Shown: positions 42,186 to 62,500 of the stretch, piece by piece | How the letters are laid out: each line of letters begins with the position of its first letter | Numbering within the stretch: the stretch's first letter is position 1 | From: Anas platyrhynchos | Taxonomy: Eukaryota > Chordata > Aves > Anseriformes > Anatidae | NCBI RefSeq assembly: GCF_047663525.1 | Contig: NC_092621.1 | Location: 14,085,001 to 14,149,000, forward strand | Length of the DNA stretch: 64,000 nucleotides | Reading direction: 5' to 3' | Made by a program: the position numbers and the translations under genes | The notes under the pieces: model-generated | Database searches by the model: none | What the model was told of the DNA's origin: nothing | The model's input: only the letters and a program-made list of their open reading frames with translations

Positions 42186-45100
42186 ACAAGAAGGATTCAC
42201 TGAAGAGCTATAACAACTGCCCATACGGAGGTCTCTTTATGTGCCAGTTAACCATGCATTACTAGCCATCTGCCTTCAACCTATGCACTTCGTTGCCTAG
42301 AGCAAGACAAAACCCTGAGGTGGAAGAAACTTGGCAGGAATACACACAAGTATGATCTTTTCGATAGGAAGACAGGAGGATTTGCAAAGGTTCAGCCTCT
42401 CAGTGTTAACAGTTCAATTGAGAAGATCACTGAGAGCTTTCTGGCCAGTTTACAGAACCAACTCTCTCCCATCCAACATCTGGCACATCTCACCTCACCT
42501 GGTAAGAGTTTACAGTACACAATTTATCACACTTTCAGAGAATTCTGTCTTTGATGAATCCTACCTCTCAAGGAAGAGAATTAGCTGCTAAACTAAGAAT
42601 GCAAAGATAGACAAGTAAGGTCTAGATTAGTGATGACCCCACCACTCAGTTTCTCGTGCAATTCCTTGATAGCAAGGCTAAAACCATTGGTCTTGGCTTA
42701 CCAAGTTCAAAAACACATACACACACAAAAAAAAATGTTCAGCTATGCTGTTTAGCCTGTAGGTTGTTAGAAGCCTGATTTGTAGTTAGGACGTTGTTCC
42801 TTCAGTGTCAGGGCCTCAGTTAAACCATACTTGATCTGTTGGCCTAAACATTTCTAGATTAACAAAACTTTACTCTGGGGATTTGATCCTACTTCTTTCA
42901 TGCAACTTGCATTAAGCTCTGTTTAATGTTCTGTCTTCTCACCTAGAAGAGGATGTATCAATACTTTGCAGGTGTATTAAGACAGCACCATGCCAAATGC
43001 TTGCTCTGCCAACGGAAATACTCTTTTGGAAAAAGCTACAACTGTATTTGTATATCGCAGAACAATGCACAAGGTGTAACTGTCTTGATAATACATAATT
43101 AGTAAAGTGAAACAGGGAAGGGTGATATTCATCTGCTCCTTGTGACAGAAGTGCAATGATGGATCTCTCATGGAATACCCTCTTCATGCTGCTGCCTTCT
43201 CCCTTAGTACCTACTGGAAATAGAAATAGCAGATAGAGATCTTAATACTCTAGTTAGTCATGTCAGCTTCAGATGTTAGCACATACCACTGCTGGTGCAG
43301 GACCATGCCTGTGAGCCACTATCCAGACATCTTACCATTTCAGCCTATTTGCCAACTGGTATTTCATCAGCTGAACAGAACAGTCTGTTCTCATTATATC
43401 AGTGCATCAGTCTGAGCTGTTTGTTTTTTTAGAAATTCAAACTAAGTTCCCAAAAGTGTTTTCTACATAATTCATTGCTGGAATTACAGTGAAGTGATCA
43501 TCACTAAATTAACAGCTAGAGCTGAACAGGTCACTCAGTTCAAGTAATGCAATTGGATTGTTCCTTTTTTCCATAGTACTATGGCTTTAAGCACATAATC
43601 ACTGATGAGATGATTAGTTACATCTCAGCCAAGCTTCCACTGTAGCTCTACCTCAGATTTTTCTTCTATAGAAAACAAATACAGTTGCAGCTATATTAAA
43701 ACAGAGGTATTCAGAGAAATCATGACCAGTTTAAACAGGCTGTATCTGGTTAACAACTTCATATAATATATATTAGCAAGCATTATTTATAGCATTATGA
43801 TATAAGTTCGCAAGCATCACCCTTCACCTTTTGTTTTCTTCCTTAGAAGTATCTTCATAAGCTATTGTTGTTTAATTGATTACTTCACCTCAAATTGGAG
43901 GGAACTAGGACTGCCTTGTCAGTTTGATAGACTAAAGTTAATTCTTTGGACAGAAACTTTAGTGTCCAAAGTTAGCATCCAGACACTTAGCTGGTGTGTC
44001 TGAACTAATGACCTGTTTTGGGAATAATGCAGCATCGTACAATGAATTTTGATAGCAGCTTTTCCAGCCTCTGTGTTCAGCATTTAGATCCCAACCTCTT
44101 AGTTCACTTTGTAGATTAAGAAACCAATCTTAGCACAAGCAATACCGGTATCTGAACTCTAAGCTCTTCTTTTAGAAATAAATTGGAAAACACTCCACTA
44201 TTCTCTATTTTTGACAGTTATTTAGATGATAACACAGGCTTAGATAATATTCTTATAGAAGGTCACTAGCCTGCTTCTGTAGTCCTTACAAGAACATTCC
44301 CACAATAAATTTCTTCATATCCATTTTCCAGAAAGACAGAATGCTTTCTGACTTGTTAAGGGACCACTCTTACATACCACTCACTTCAGTTTCCAGTGCT
44401 GAAGCCTCTGACTCAGGAGCCACTGTCTTAAGGGGCTTCAGCTGTCCACTCCAGCCACTGCTCAGAAAAGCATCAGCTGCTACTTACAGGATAAGGAATC
44501 TCAGGCCATATGCTGGCAGTGCCTTCAGTCAAGACTGTTTGCTGAGAATCCCTGCATACATTAAAAACTGCTCTGCTTCCAGGTTGCAAAATTGATGCAG
44601 CTAGTGTTTATTCAGATGCAAACTGGATTTTGTACCACAGAACAGCTCAGATACTTCACTTCCAACTGTACTGTTCTATCCTGCCTAAAAGGACTGTTCC
44701 TGATCTTCCTTCTAGTAAGTACAGCAAAGGACTTTTGCCAATAACTGTGCTTTTCACCCCTTTCCTCAGAGCAGGAACTTGACACATATTGAAGCTGTTA
44801 TCATAGGTTATTTCAGCTGCATGCTGTTAACTGTCCAGTGTTGGCAGAGTTATCCAGCTTTGCAGTTTGGGTGTGTGCAAGCTGTACTGAGAGAGATTGC
44901 ATATGTTCTGCATAACCTATATGGAACTGTAAGTGTTCAGTTGTAACTGTGTTCTTGTTCACAAATCTATCTGCATGAAAAATGGGATTTTGTTGTATTA
45001 TTCTTGAGTTCACTCAATTTAAAATCATATAGTCATTACAACAGGGTGAAGTGTTGTGGTCTGCTTATACAGAAGGTGCTCATCCAGCCAATTAACCTTA

Positions 45101-48100
45101 AGCAGTCAGAAACCTGTCCTTAAACATTAATTTTGGCAGTATTTGAAGAACCTTGCACCTAGCCACCAGCTACAGCCAGCCTTTGGTTACATAGTTTGTT
45201 GTAGCAGTCATTGGTTGCAAAAGTTGCTCCTCGCCGTCTCCTATAACAGATGTAAGTTATGTTCTTGATCTCTCATTGAAAGACTGATGATTCTGCTTGA
45301 AATTTATGAAGACAGGTTCTTCTACAGCAGTTTCAGTCCTCAGTTTCGTAGTATCAAGTATACTATAACTCTATCTATTCTATCAGCCAGGCTGGCAACT
45401 GTTTGCAGGTAGATCTGCTATTCAAACTACTAGAAAACTAGGTGACCTTTGTGCCCTCCTTTAAAGCACAAGTTACCCTGTTTAATGGAAGCACAAAAGT
45501 TAGTCTCCAAGGTTGCATACAGGCTGCAGTATTAACACTACTTCCTTTGTGTTCCCTACTTCTCCTGCCCACCCTTAGAAGGTAATCTCATCACTAAGCA
45601 TTTTAGTCACAGTGTATTACAGACCCCTCATAGGAGGAGACTTGCAGTTATGCAATGTATCAGCATTAAGTGTTCAGTATACTTTGCTATGAGCAAGATC
45701 CTAGTGGACATTTGTCACGAAGCCTCCTCAATGTCAGGTAAAACATCTTTTATTGTGGCCCTCTAACCTAGCAGTTCTGTTTAAGATATAAACCTCCTAA
45801 GGTATTTTACTTCTCATCTTATTGCCTAAGAATGCAACATGAACTGACAAAACAGCAGGAAATTCAGCTCCGAGGCCAACCGTCTGCCCTTAACTGGCCT
45901 CAAAAGGTCTGAGCTTTGAGATTTAAGGTGACGTGCACCAGCTATGAAGCTTTATTAGAAGCTTTTAAGAAAAAACACACTGATACAGTTGGGAGTGAAG
46001 ATCTGCAGGGCGTTTCAGCCAAGGCACTTCATAGCATATGCAAGGCACATCTTTTCAGTAAAGAGGAAAATGGAATTGTCTATGCCCTCATCAACCCAAG
46101 AAATCAGGAGTTAGACAGGAGATGATGCTTTGTTCAGTACTCAGCCTTTCAGCTTGTATAAACATGTTAATCCTGTTCTAACTGGTACCTCTTGTTTACT
46201 GACTCAGCCTGCCACCATGTTTTATCCAGCTTGTTTATAACCCTGAGACCCTTGAACCTATATACAACCTCAGAACTGTGTTCCTAAAGTCAGCTTATTT
46301 TGGAAGTGACGTTTCTTTGATACCTTATTCTATTTGATCCTTCTAACACAACTCCAAATTGCATTTCTGTAGAATCCACTCTGAGGCAGGGGAGTACTGG
46401 CTTGTGCCTGGTTGTGCTCCACAACAGAAGCTTAAGACCTTTTAGCATTTCCCTCCCCAGCCTCACAGTGGGGGAAGAGTTTTAGTTTCACTACTAATCC
46501 CTTAATCTACATGCAGAGCTAAATTTTCCCTCTAAAATCCTTACAGATAGCATGAAGCTACCTTGTAATCTCTTCATCACTTCTGACAGAATCTATACAG
46601 CAAACAGGATTTGTTCTATCAGTACCATTTCCAGAGTCAGCTGGCTTTCTCTGGATGTGGAATTCATTCCTTCACTGTCCTTGCAAATTCTCGTCTCGAA
46701 AGTGCTTGCATATTGCTAGCTTTGCTGAAGCAAGTCCACAAGCAGCCTCAAGTGCTTGGTTAACCCAGCAGGTCACACAAGTGTACTAGCAGTGTAAAGT
46801 TCACAAGGAGAAAAGTACAGTTTTCTCAGGAGAGCATTCACCTGTTCAGAGTGCTTGTCCTGCATCTGTTCATGAAGTAAAAGTGGTAAGTAAAATGTAT
46901 ATCCATAACATCTACTGGGAAACTGTGTCCAGCAATTGGATTATTCAGGTGCTTTGGCAAGTAATGCATATCTCACTGAGAAAGTGGGATCTATATATAC
47001 TGCAAATGTACGGAGATACTTAGAAACATAGCAGAAGGCATGTATTGGAATGGATAACCATCTCTACCTTCACAAAAGGTAACTGATGCCAGCTTTCTGG
47101 CATTTGGCTCATTCTTCCAAATGATAACACTGTGCACAACTGCTGGTGCTCAGCTAACAGCTTAGTTAGAAGTAAGAGCACAGTAGACGAGAAGGGGTAT
47201 CATAAATTACAGGACTAGTACAGTAGAGCTTGTTATAGTCCTAGCCTTCTGTCTACAGTAATAAGCTCAGAATATTATCAGATTCCCTATAGCAGAACCA
47301 TCTCATCTGACTCAAAGCACCTGGCTTTTAGCATGCTGTACCCAGAGTCTTCCTGTACCGTAAGTCATGAGGTATGCTAGTTAAGCCTCTGCTTTGATGG
47401 GTCACCTGACATTCATTTAGGACTCACATCTTCCTTACCATTTCTACCACTCAGTTCTCCTCCAAAAGGAAATTCTAGTGACTGTCTATTAATAGAAGCT
47501 TCTGCTTTAGACTTGACCACATCCTCAGCCCATTCAGGGCAATTTGGAAGCTGGACCATGCCTCAAGGGCCATTTGAGTTGGATGAGATTGCAGTGATTC
47601 TTTAAACAGACAATCTTGTGTCTCATACAACCCCCTTCTCAGCTGAGAAGATTTAATCTGGACTTGCCCCTCTGTTTAGCTACCCACTGTATCCCGCACA
47701 AGGAACAATAATCACCTGATGCAGCATTAGTAGGTTTTCATAATAGCTCCTAACTTCCTGATAGTGACCTGTTAGACACCTGGTCACATTTTCGATTTAT
47801 TAGCACCTAGTAAATCTTTACAACCAGATAGAATACACAGCTTTCGTAATTAATTTAATTTAATCTGAACTTCTGTTGTGCTTATTGACACAGCAGTGTC
47901 GATATCTAAGTATATCTATGCCAATTCCTTAGCATACAATGAGAAAAACCTTTAAGTCTATAAACTCTCCGATCTGCTCAATTTTGGACAGCCTTGTTTA
48001 TGAAAGCTACAGAAGTCTTCTGAGGGGGAAAAAAAAGTGTAACCTTTTAAGGCAAACAAGATCCATTAATATGAAAGTGATTTCTTTCCACTCACTCTGC

Positions 48101-48796
48101 ATTCTCCACCCTCCCAGCCCCCCAAAAAAGTTAACTTAATCCTACCTTACCAGTGGATTTACATGCCTCCTTAGAGACTGCTCAAGTAGCCAGCCTCAAC
48201 TTATCTGAGGAGTAGAAGATCTCCTACAAAGAAGTCCAGCTGTATTGATACCACCTGCACATATGTTACTGCTCAGATCACAGGCACTACCTTGAAACTA
48301 CAGCCAAAGTTAAGTGACATCACACAATAATTGCTAGAGACTTAAAGCCTCACCAGCTAAGAAGTTAGTTTTCCTGAGGAGAATAGACTCATTTCAGTTG
48401 ATCCTAGGCATCTCTAATTACACCGATTTACCACACACAGGAGCATCACCCTGAGATTCACCAGCAGAGTGGTGCTCAGCAAGGATGCTCTATATAAAAA
48501 CAAAACAGAAAACCCGCCCCTGCTTCACTGCATCCTAACCCTTCCCTTCTCTCCGGTACCAGAGGGTTCTCCCATCTCCACAACTCAACGTATACAAGCA
48601 CCAAGTTTCACAAAATTTCCCCGTCTATAACCCCCACCCCCCTCCACACACAGGAATAAAAACGCATAATTATTTTGCTTCCAGCTCAGGCTTCCTCAGG
48701 GAGCCGGCCCTGCCGGAGCAGGATGCAGGCGGCTTCCACCCCGCGGCACAGCCAGGACAGGGGCTGCCAGTCTGGGAGCATCGTGGCTGCCCCCGG

Positions 48797-48834
48797 GGCC
48801 GGGGGGCCGGGAGCCGGGGGGCCGGGAGCCGGGA
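48797..48834. repeat. GC-rich 16-bp tandem repeat in the CpG island
   Basis: About 2.4 copies of a unit built from CCGGGGGGCCGGGAGC. The plus strand has several runs of three to six G and could fold as a G-quadruplex. It lies in DAB2 intron 1, about 350 bp inside the gene. Confidence 0.7.
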
Positions 48835-49180
48835 ACGTTGTCCTCCCCCGACCCCGTGGCGCTTTCTCGGCCCCGTCTGGCGGCAGAGAAGCTTGGCCTT
48901 GCCCCCCAGGGGCTGCGGAGAGATGGGGACAAACCCCGCTGCGGTGGCAGCTCCCCTGCGGGGTCCCCACTCCGTGAGCCCCGCAGCACCCCGGGGAAGG
49001 GGGGGGGGGCAGCCCCGCCACGGGCACCCACCTCGGGAAGGGAAGGAGGAAAAGAAAATGGATAAATGAGTGAGTGCATACATAAAATAAGCGCCTTCTC
49101 CCCTTCCCCGTTGATGACAGCCCCCCTCCCCCCTCCCGGAGGCTTTGCGAGAGCCGAGCCCCGCTTGCAAAGCTACTTAC

Positions 49181-49230
49181 GAGCTAGATCCGTGCCGCCC
49201 CGAGCATGATCCGACGACTGCAGCTGGTAG
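49181..49230 (-). other. DAB2: Inferred non-coding DAB2 exon 1
   Basis: Inside the CpG island the minus strand carries GATCTAGCTC|GTAAGTAG, a near-perfect donor at 49180. A TATA-like TATTTAA lies at 49260-49254, placing a start site at about 49,225-49,230 and a first exon of roughly 50 nt. It would splice to 38791, giving the long 5' intron that DAB2 also has in mammals. The right boundary is an estimate. Confidence 0.5.
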
Positions 49231-49253
49231 CCTGGCGGGGAGCGAGGGCCCGG

Positions 49254-49260
49254 TTAAATA
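49254..49260 (-). promoter_or_regulatory. TATA-like element of the DAB2 promoter
   Basis: TATTTAA on the minus strand about 75 nt upstream of the exon 1 donor. An M-CAT (TEAD) word, CATTCCT, lies at 49354-49348 about 90 nt further upstream. Function is inferred from position. Confidence 0.35.
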
Positions 49261-49730
49261 TTCTGTGGTACTCTCGCCTTCAGATTAGTTAGCCACTCAC
49301 AGCGAGAGATATGGTTTTAATCAGATGCTGGCAGCTGAGGACTACCCAGGAATGTGTTATGATGTTTTTGCTGCCTGGTCTTGGCTACTCCCCCTCAACG
49401 TGTCGGTGCTCACTATCTTAACCCCATGCGAGCCGCCGCCGCCGCCGCTGCTGCGGGAGGGGGGAGTGGGGGGCTAGGGACAGCCCCCTGTCCCGGCCGG
49501 GGCCCGCAGCCCACCCGCAGTAGAGGGGGGGCGCCCAGTGGGAAGGGGCACGGCTCACAGAGCGCAGGTATTTCGTGCTCGCCAGGCGGCGGTGGGCTCG
49601 ACTCTGCTACACAAAACGGGTCCCCTCGTGTGTCTGTGTGCCCGTCTGTGTAAACGCGGGTGCGGCGGTGGTGTTCGAAGAGCGAGTCCAAGCCAGAAGC
49701 TTATTTTCTGCAAAAAGGCTAAGACCAAAA

Positions 49731-56084
<6,354 letters not shown>

Positions 56085-57514
56085 CCTTCATGTCATTCTA
56101 GTGAAGTTCCAACTGACTGGAAGATGGGAAACATAACCCCATTCTTAAAAAGGGAGAAAAGGAAGACATGGGGAACTACAGGTCAGTCAGTCTCACAACT
56201 GTGCCTGGAAAGATCATGGAGTAGATCCTCCTAGAAACTCTACTAAGGAACGTGGAAAATGAGGAGGTGATTGGTGACAGCCAACTTGACTTCACTAAGG
56301 ACAGATTGTGCCTGACAAATGTGGTGGCCTTCTACAGTGGGGTTACAGCTTTGGTGGATAGGGGAAGAGCAATTGACTCCATTTATATGGACTTGTGCAA
56401 AACATTTGATGCTGTCCCAGATGATATCCTTATCTCTAAAGTGGAGAGACATGGGTACCATGAATGAACACTTGGTGGGTAAGGAATAGGCTGGATGGCC
56501 ACATTCAAAGAGTTGTGGTCAACAACTCTACATCCGGGTGGAGGCCGGTGACAAATGGTGTCCTTCAGGTGTTGGTATTGGGACCAATACTATTTAACAT
56601 TTTCAGTGACATGAACAGTAGGATTGAGTGCACCCTCAGCAAATCTGCAGATGACACCAAGCTGTGTTGTGTGATTGACATGCTGCACAGAAGGGATGAC
56701 ATCCAGAGGGATTTTGACTTGAGAGCTGGGTCCATGTAGAATTTATGAAATTCAACAAGGCCAAGTGCAGGTCCTGCATCAGGGTTGGGACAATCCCAAA
56801 CATGAGTACAGGCTGAGTGATGAGTGGACTGAGAGCAGCCCTGAGGAGAAGGATGTATGGGTATTGGTCCATAAAAAAATAAACATGAGCCAGCAATGTG
56901 CACTTGTAACAAAGAAATCCAGCTGTATTTTGGGCTGCATACCCAGCAGGTCAAGGGAGGTGATTCTCCTCTCTGCTCTCATGAGACCCCAACTGGATTC
57001 CTGTGTTCAGCTCTGGTGCACCCAGCACAAGAATTTGGACATATTAGAATGAGTCCAGGGGAGGGACACAAAGATGGTCAAAGGGCTGAGCACCTCTCCT
57101 ATGAAGACAGGCTGAGAAAGTTGGCATTGTTTAGCCTAAAGAAGAGAAGGATCTGAGGAGCCCCTACAGAGACTTTCCAGTATATGAAAGGGGCCTGCAG
57201 GAAAGATGGGGAGATAATTTTATTTTTTTTTTCAGGGATATAGTGATAGGAAACAGGGGTAATTGTTTTAAACTAAAAGTGGATAGATTTAGATTAGACA
57301 TTAGGAAGTTAGATTAGACATATAGGAACTCAGAGTGTGGTGAGGCACCAGCACAGGTTGCTCAGAGAAGCAGTGGATGCCCCATCTCTGGAAGTGTTCA
57401 AGGCCAGGTTGGATGGGGCTTTGGGCAACCTGGTTTAGTAGAAGGTGTCTCTGCCCATGGCAGGGGTGTTGGAATTAGATGATCTTTAAGGTTCCTTCCA
57501 ACAACTTTCTGTGA
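56085..57514 (+). mobile_element. CR1 LINE, copy J
   Basis: Plus-strand, 5'-truncated in the RT ([29 protein letters not shown]), older than copies A and I: the catalytic region reads SKSADDTKLC and several frames are broken. Ends at AACTTTCTGTGATC, directly followed by the next CR1 copy. Confidence 0.9.
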
Positions 57515-57529
57515 TCAAGGTGCAATATC

Positions 57530-59560
57530 TGAGGATCAGTGTCTGCTTGGGAGTGACAGCACGCACCTCACTATGTGAGGTAAAGGCATTATTGCCAGTA
57601 GGATGGCTGACCTCATAAGGAGGGCTTTCAACTAGGAAGGAGGGGGGAGGCAGAGGGTAGCCAGTAGCTGTGTGAAGGAATGACAGACAGGGTTGCCAAA
57701 AAAGGCATGAGGTCATGTGAAAAGGAGGGATCACAAAACCAACACAGTTGGGATTAAGTGGGGTCCAGTGCTTGCTGGTTAGCAAGGAATTACCTACAAG
57801 GCAGTATTATGGACAAATACCCCAAATATTTTCTAGGAATGCAACATGCTGGGGTGCCCCTCTTAAGTTCTTTTACACTAATGCACACAGTATGGGGGAT
57901 AAACAAGAAGAGTTAAAGACATACATATGGTTTCAGGGTTATGATCTCATTGGGATCACAGAGACGTGGTAGGATGGCCCTCTACAGACAAATAGGAACA
58001 TCATTATATTCACAAGCCCTGGTACTTGTGGGGGACTTCAACCACCCCAGTATCTGTTGGAGGGACAACATTACATAAGCAATCTAAAAGGTTCCCAGAA
58101 CATGTTGACAATAATTTCCTTCTCCAAAATATCATGCAAAAATGCCAGTAGGCCTGAATGAATGAACAAGGATCTTCTGGCTAACCTAAAAATCAAAACA
58201 GAATCCTACAGAGTGTGAGGGCAAGGACAGGTAATCTGGGGAATACAGAGACATTGTCAGAGCATCCAGGGATGGTGTTAGGAAAGCTAAAGCACAAATG
58301 GAGATGAATCTGGTCAGGGATGTCAAAGGTGATAAGAAGGGCTTCTACAAATATATCAGTGACAAAAGCAAGACTAGTGAAAATGTGAGCTTTCTGCAGA
58401 AGGAAACAGAGAGCTGGTTACACAGGGCAGTGAAAAGACTGAAGTACTGAATGCTTCTTTGCCTCAGTCTTTACTGGAAAGATGAACCTTCAGGAATCCC
58501 AGGTCTTAAAGAGCAGACTGAAAGGCTGAAGCAAGGAAGATGTACCCTTGGTGGAAAAGGATCATGTAGGGAATACTTAAACAAACTAGGTATTTGTAAG
58601 TCCATGAACCCTGATAGACTGCACTCTTGACTGCTGAGGGGACATTACTGGTGCCACTGTATAATATTTGCTCAGTTGTGTCAACAAAGAGATGTGCCTC
58701 AAGACTGTGCCTCAAGGGCAAGAAGGAGGACCCAAGGAACTACAGGCCAGCCAGCCTCACCTCGATACCTGAGAATATCTGCTGGAACAGATAAACCTGG
58801 AAACCATTTCTAGCCACATGAAGAAGAAGAAAAACAGCAGGAGTACTCAGCATAGATTCAATAAGGGGAAGACGTACTTGACCAGCCTGATAAGCTTCCA
58901 TAATGAAATGACTGGCCTGATGGATGAGAAGAGAGCCTTGGATTTTTCTTCCGGGACTTCAGTAAGACATTTGACGTTGTCCCCCCTAAGAGCCATCATA
59001 GAAATGCAGTTGAAGTATGAACAGGATGACCAGACAGTGTGGTGAATCAAAAACTGGCTAAGCGGCTGAGCTCTGAGTATAGTGGTAATTGGTGCAAGGT
59101 CTAGTTGGAGGCCAGCAATGAGCGATGCACCCTAGGGGTCAAGTCTGTGTCTAATCCTTTTTAACATCTTCATTAATAATCTGGATCTTGGAGTAGAGCG
59201 CACCCTTAGTAAATTCCTGGATGACAAAAAACTGGAGGGAGTGGCTGACTCACCAGAGGGCCATGTTGCCAACCAGAGGGACCTTGGCAGGCTGGAGACA
59301 TGGACTGTCAAAGATCTTGCGAAGTTCAACAAGGAGATGTGAAGAGTCCTGCACCTGGGGTGGAACAATCCGAGGAACCAGTATATGCTGGGGGCCTCCC
59401 AGCTGGAAAGCAGCTCTGCAGAAAAGGACCTAGGAATCCTGGTGGAAATCAAACTGACTATAATTCAGCAACGTACCCTTGCTGAGAGTTGGAACCTCCA
59501 GAAGTTCCTTCTAATCTCTACTATTCTGTGATTTTGTAATTCCTGTAATTCTCTGGTACT
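57530..59560 (+). mobile_element. CR1 LINE, copy K, with endonuclease piece
   Basis: Plus-strand degenerate copy of about 2 kb. It includes the N-terminal side of ORF2 (KFFYTNAHSMGDKQEELKT, then DLIGITETW, the start of the APE-type endonuclease), an internally deleted middle, RT remnants (GKTYLTSLISFHNEMTGLMD; FLDDKKLEGVADSPEG) and a tail CTATTCTGTGATTTTGTAAT. It follows copy J head-to-tail with almost no gap. Confidence 0.85.
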
Positions 59561-62500
59561 ACCTCTCCTTCTCTAGTTGCCCTTCATCCTTTTTTTCTTT
59601 CTTTACTTCTCTCTCTCTTTTTTTTTTTTTTTATTTTCTTTTTCTTGTAGGAATTCCTTGTTTTATTGATAGGCTTACTGCTTCATTGGAAACTTTTATT
59701 TTACATCTTCCTTGTCTGCTTTGTAAATGGTATGCACTGGGGAATGCAGTACAACTGTTCCCTCATCCCTTTTGTGCTAGTTTGGTTTGTGAACAGGCAC
59801 ACCCCCACATTAGTTATTGGTGCACATTTGGAGAACATCTGCACCGACACATCTCTTGCCTTGTATGTGTCATTACATTTATTCTAGAATTTACAAAATT
59901 TGGTTAATAATGCTTTAATAATACTTTGATCAAGTTGATCCATCCTTGCTACAACCTCATTTATTTATTTATTTTTATATTTCACTCAGAGTTAATATAT
60001 TTTTTCTTATTTTACAGGAAGAAACACAGAGAAACTTTGTACATGCTCCTATTACACCTTTCTGCTACATACAGGAAAATAGAGGTTCAGCCCTGCCATT
60101 CTTTGCCAATGAAGGAGAAATGGTGATACTTGCTGTTCTTTTAATTTATATTATTTTTGCAGGAACCTATTTGCACCCTGAAGATCCAGGCTTGGGTACA
60201 GGTGACAAGAAACAGAAATAGTACAACATGATAGCTGTCAAACATTAAGGTTCCACAGCCTCATTTCACTAGGTTGCCTCATTCTTCCCATTGTGTACGT
60301 TGAAAGTCTGAAATGAACAGACATTTTATGACTTGTCTTCTGGGCACTGTGCTTTAACAGCCTAGGATAATTCTTCTGAGATGTTTTTGTCTTAAACACC
60401 TGAAGACTTAGAGTGTTGACAGTCACTTGCTTTGTGGCTTTGAACATGGCCATTTGCTTCAGTCAGAATGGTGGGAAAGTTGGGGCAAAGCCATTTTGTG
60501 AGTTCAAACTAAATAAAATTTGTAGGGTACTTGTAAGATCAGCATCAGGATATGACTCTTATTTCTAGGACTGTGTTCATTCCTCCAGACTTCCTGTTTG
60601 TTGAAGGATTTTATTTTTCTATAAAGAGCTTCCTCTTGTTTTTATGTATTTATGTATTTATTTATTTATTTTAAAGTCAAATTAGATTTTTTGCTGTAGC
60701 AGTTCAGCAACCAGGAAGACAACACACTGCTGTTATTGGGAGAAAAAGGCTTTGTAAAATAGATTGAGGATTCTCCTGGTAAGTGGAAGTTATCAGGCTA
60801 CTACTTTATGAAAAAAAAAAAAAAAAAAGGATTTTTGAAAAATGTAAAATATTAGAGAAACATGGACATATTAGAGAAACATCTACATAAATCTGACTAT
60901 AAAAGGTTATGTATGAGGTTTAGCACAGTATGCTTGTGCTTGGGAAAAAGATTACTGCATATACCATATCTCATGCTGAGGAAGGGATGCTATAGACCAT
61001 AGACTACTATATCAATGACCTCTCTATAGTGTATAATGTTAATTACAAATAAAACAGCTTTTTTTTCACTAATTTGGCTTCAAGGTAAAAAGAAAGATCC
61101 TGGTAGACTGATTTTCTGTATTAATAGCCAGAATTCCTCACAGAAGAGTTTGCTGACAAGAATCCTCCCTTTCTTAACTGCCTTCCCATCTTTGCTTCAA
61201 TCTGAGCTGACAGAAGTTATATATTTTAGGAGGGGGCATCTATCCAAGTTCTGTCACATCTCATCATCCAGCAGTATATAAAACTGATTTACTAGTATAA
61301 GAGGCCCTCTTTTTCTTCAGGATGCCTTTGTTTAAAATATAAATTACTGAAATAGCCCAGGAATAATCTCTGTGTTGTGAGTGCTTGGTAAAAATGTGTC
61401 TTCCTTTTATTTCAGTTTTCTATTAGGAGTGTTCCTTTAAGGGTTACTATAGCAATGCAAGCTGCTATTGAGACTGTAAACATTAATGATGACTTGGAAG
61501 TTGACACCCTGCAAAAACATTTCAGTCATTCTAAGTAAGACTTCCAACAGCACAGCCATAATATGCAACTCCTACTGAGAACAGCAGGATTCAGAGTTTT
61601 TTTAAGAAAATGGTCTATATACTAGACAGTGAAACTGCAGTGAAGGGAAAATAATATACTCTAATTTCGCAACAAACCAAAATTCCTTTTTCAGCATATT
61701 CTGATGCCATATTCGTTGTATTTTGGGAGGTCTGTCAGGCCACTTTTAAAGCAACATTTGCCTGCCAAGTCCAATTTGGCTCTATGTCTCTCCAAAATCA
61801 AACTTTTGTTGCTATTGTTGTTGTTGCCTTTCTTTTGCAAATGTAATAAAAATATGTGCTAGGTTATATGCGACCATGGATACCATTTATCATGTATGAA
61901 GCACAGAAACAAACCAACCACCAACCCAACCAGATGCTCAAAGGATATTTTGGGAGGGCAAAATCCAAATTTGGGCTTCACTCCAAATTTGGGAGATTTA
62001 AAATAGCAAAAGGAAAATCACTGGTTTGTGTCTCAAACACATTTCTGATTGGTTTTCACCATACAATTTGTAACACAGGCTGAAGAATGTTGTCTTCAGT
62101 TGCTACGTACAAGGAAGGACCTTTTAGTAAAATATTGATACCTGTAGCATTGTTTAATATTTACTAGCACACAGCTCCTTTGGGAAGCACCAGAATACTA
62201 GTTAACAAAGCTGAAACAAAAGGAAAATAGTCATAGGGACTCATGACTATTTAATTTTCTCTTCCTAATGACATATAATACTTGCACTTATTTTGAGGCT
62301 TACTTTAGGTATTTAGCACAATTTGGAATTTATTTAACTAACAACCGTCAAACAAAATGACTATCTGAGACAAAATTCACAAAATTTTTATGTCCCAGGA
62401 TCCATGCTTTCACGGAAGCCAAAGATACTGGTGATGAACAGGATCTTTCCTGCACACTTCCTGTGGCACACTGGAGTCTTTGTGGCTTTTGGTCTTTCGT

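Larger units (their letters stand above)
38792..49180 (-). other. DAB2: DAB2 intron 1 (10.4 kb)
   Basis: Between the inferred non-coding exon 1 and the start-codon exon. It holds one 1.4-kb minus-strand CR1 copy (40,762-42,185) and the right part of the CpG island. The remainder (42.2-48.6 kb) is unique-looking AT-rich DNA with no recognisable gene. Confidence 0.6.
48670..49720. promoter_or_regulatory. CpG island at the 5' end of DAB2
   Basis: The only strongly GC- and CpG-rich part of an otherwise AT-rich window. Two dense blocks (about 48,690-49,040 and 49,150-49,700) flank a more AT-rich promoter core. It contains a (GCC)n run near 49,433-49,452 and G-runs. Long apparent open frames on both strands here are a composition effect. 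Confidence 0.75.

Noticed and set aside
45916..46125. 69-residue plus-strand open frame in DAB2 intron 1
   Set aside because: No recognisable motif, no splice sites that would join it to DAB2, and wrong strand.
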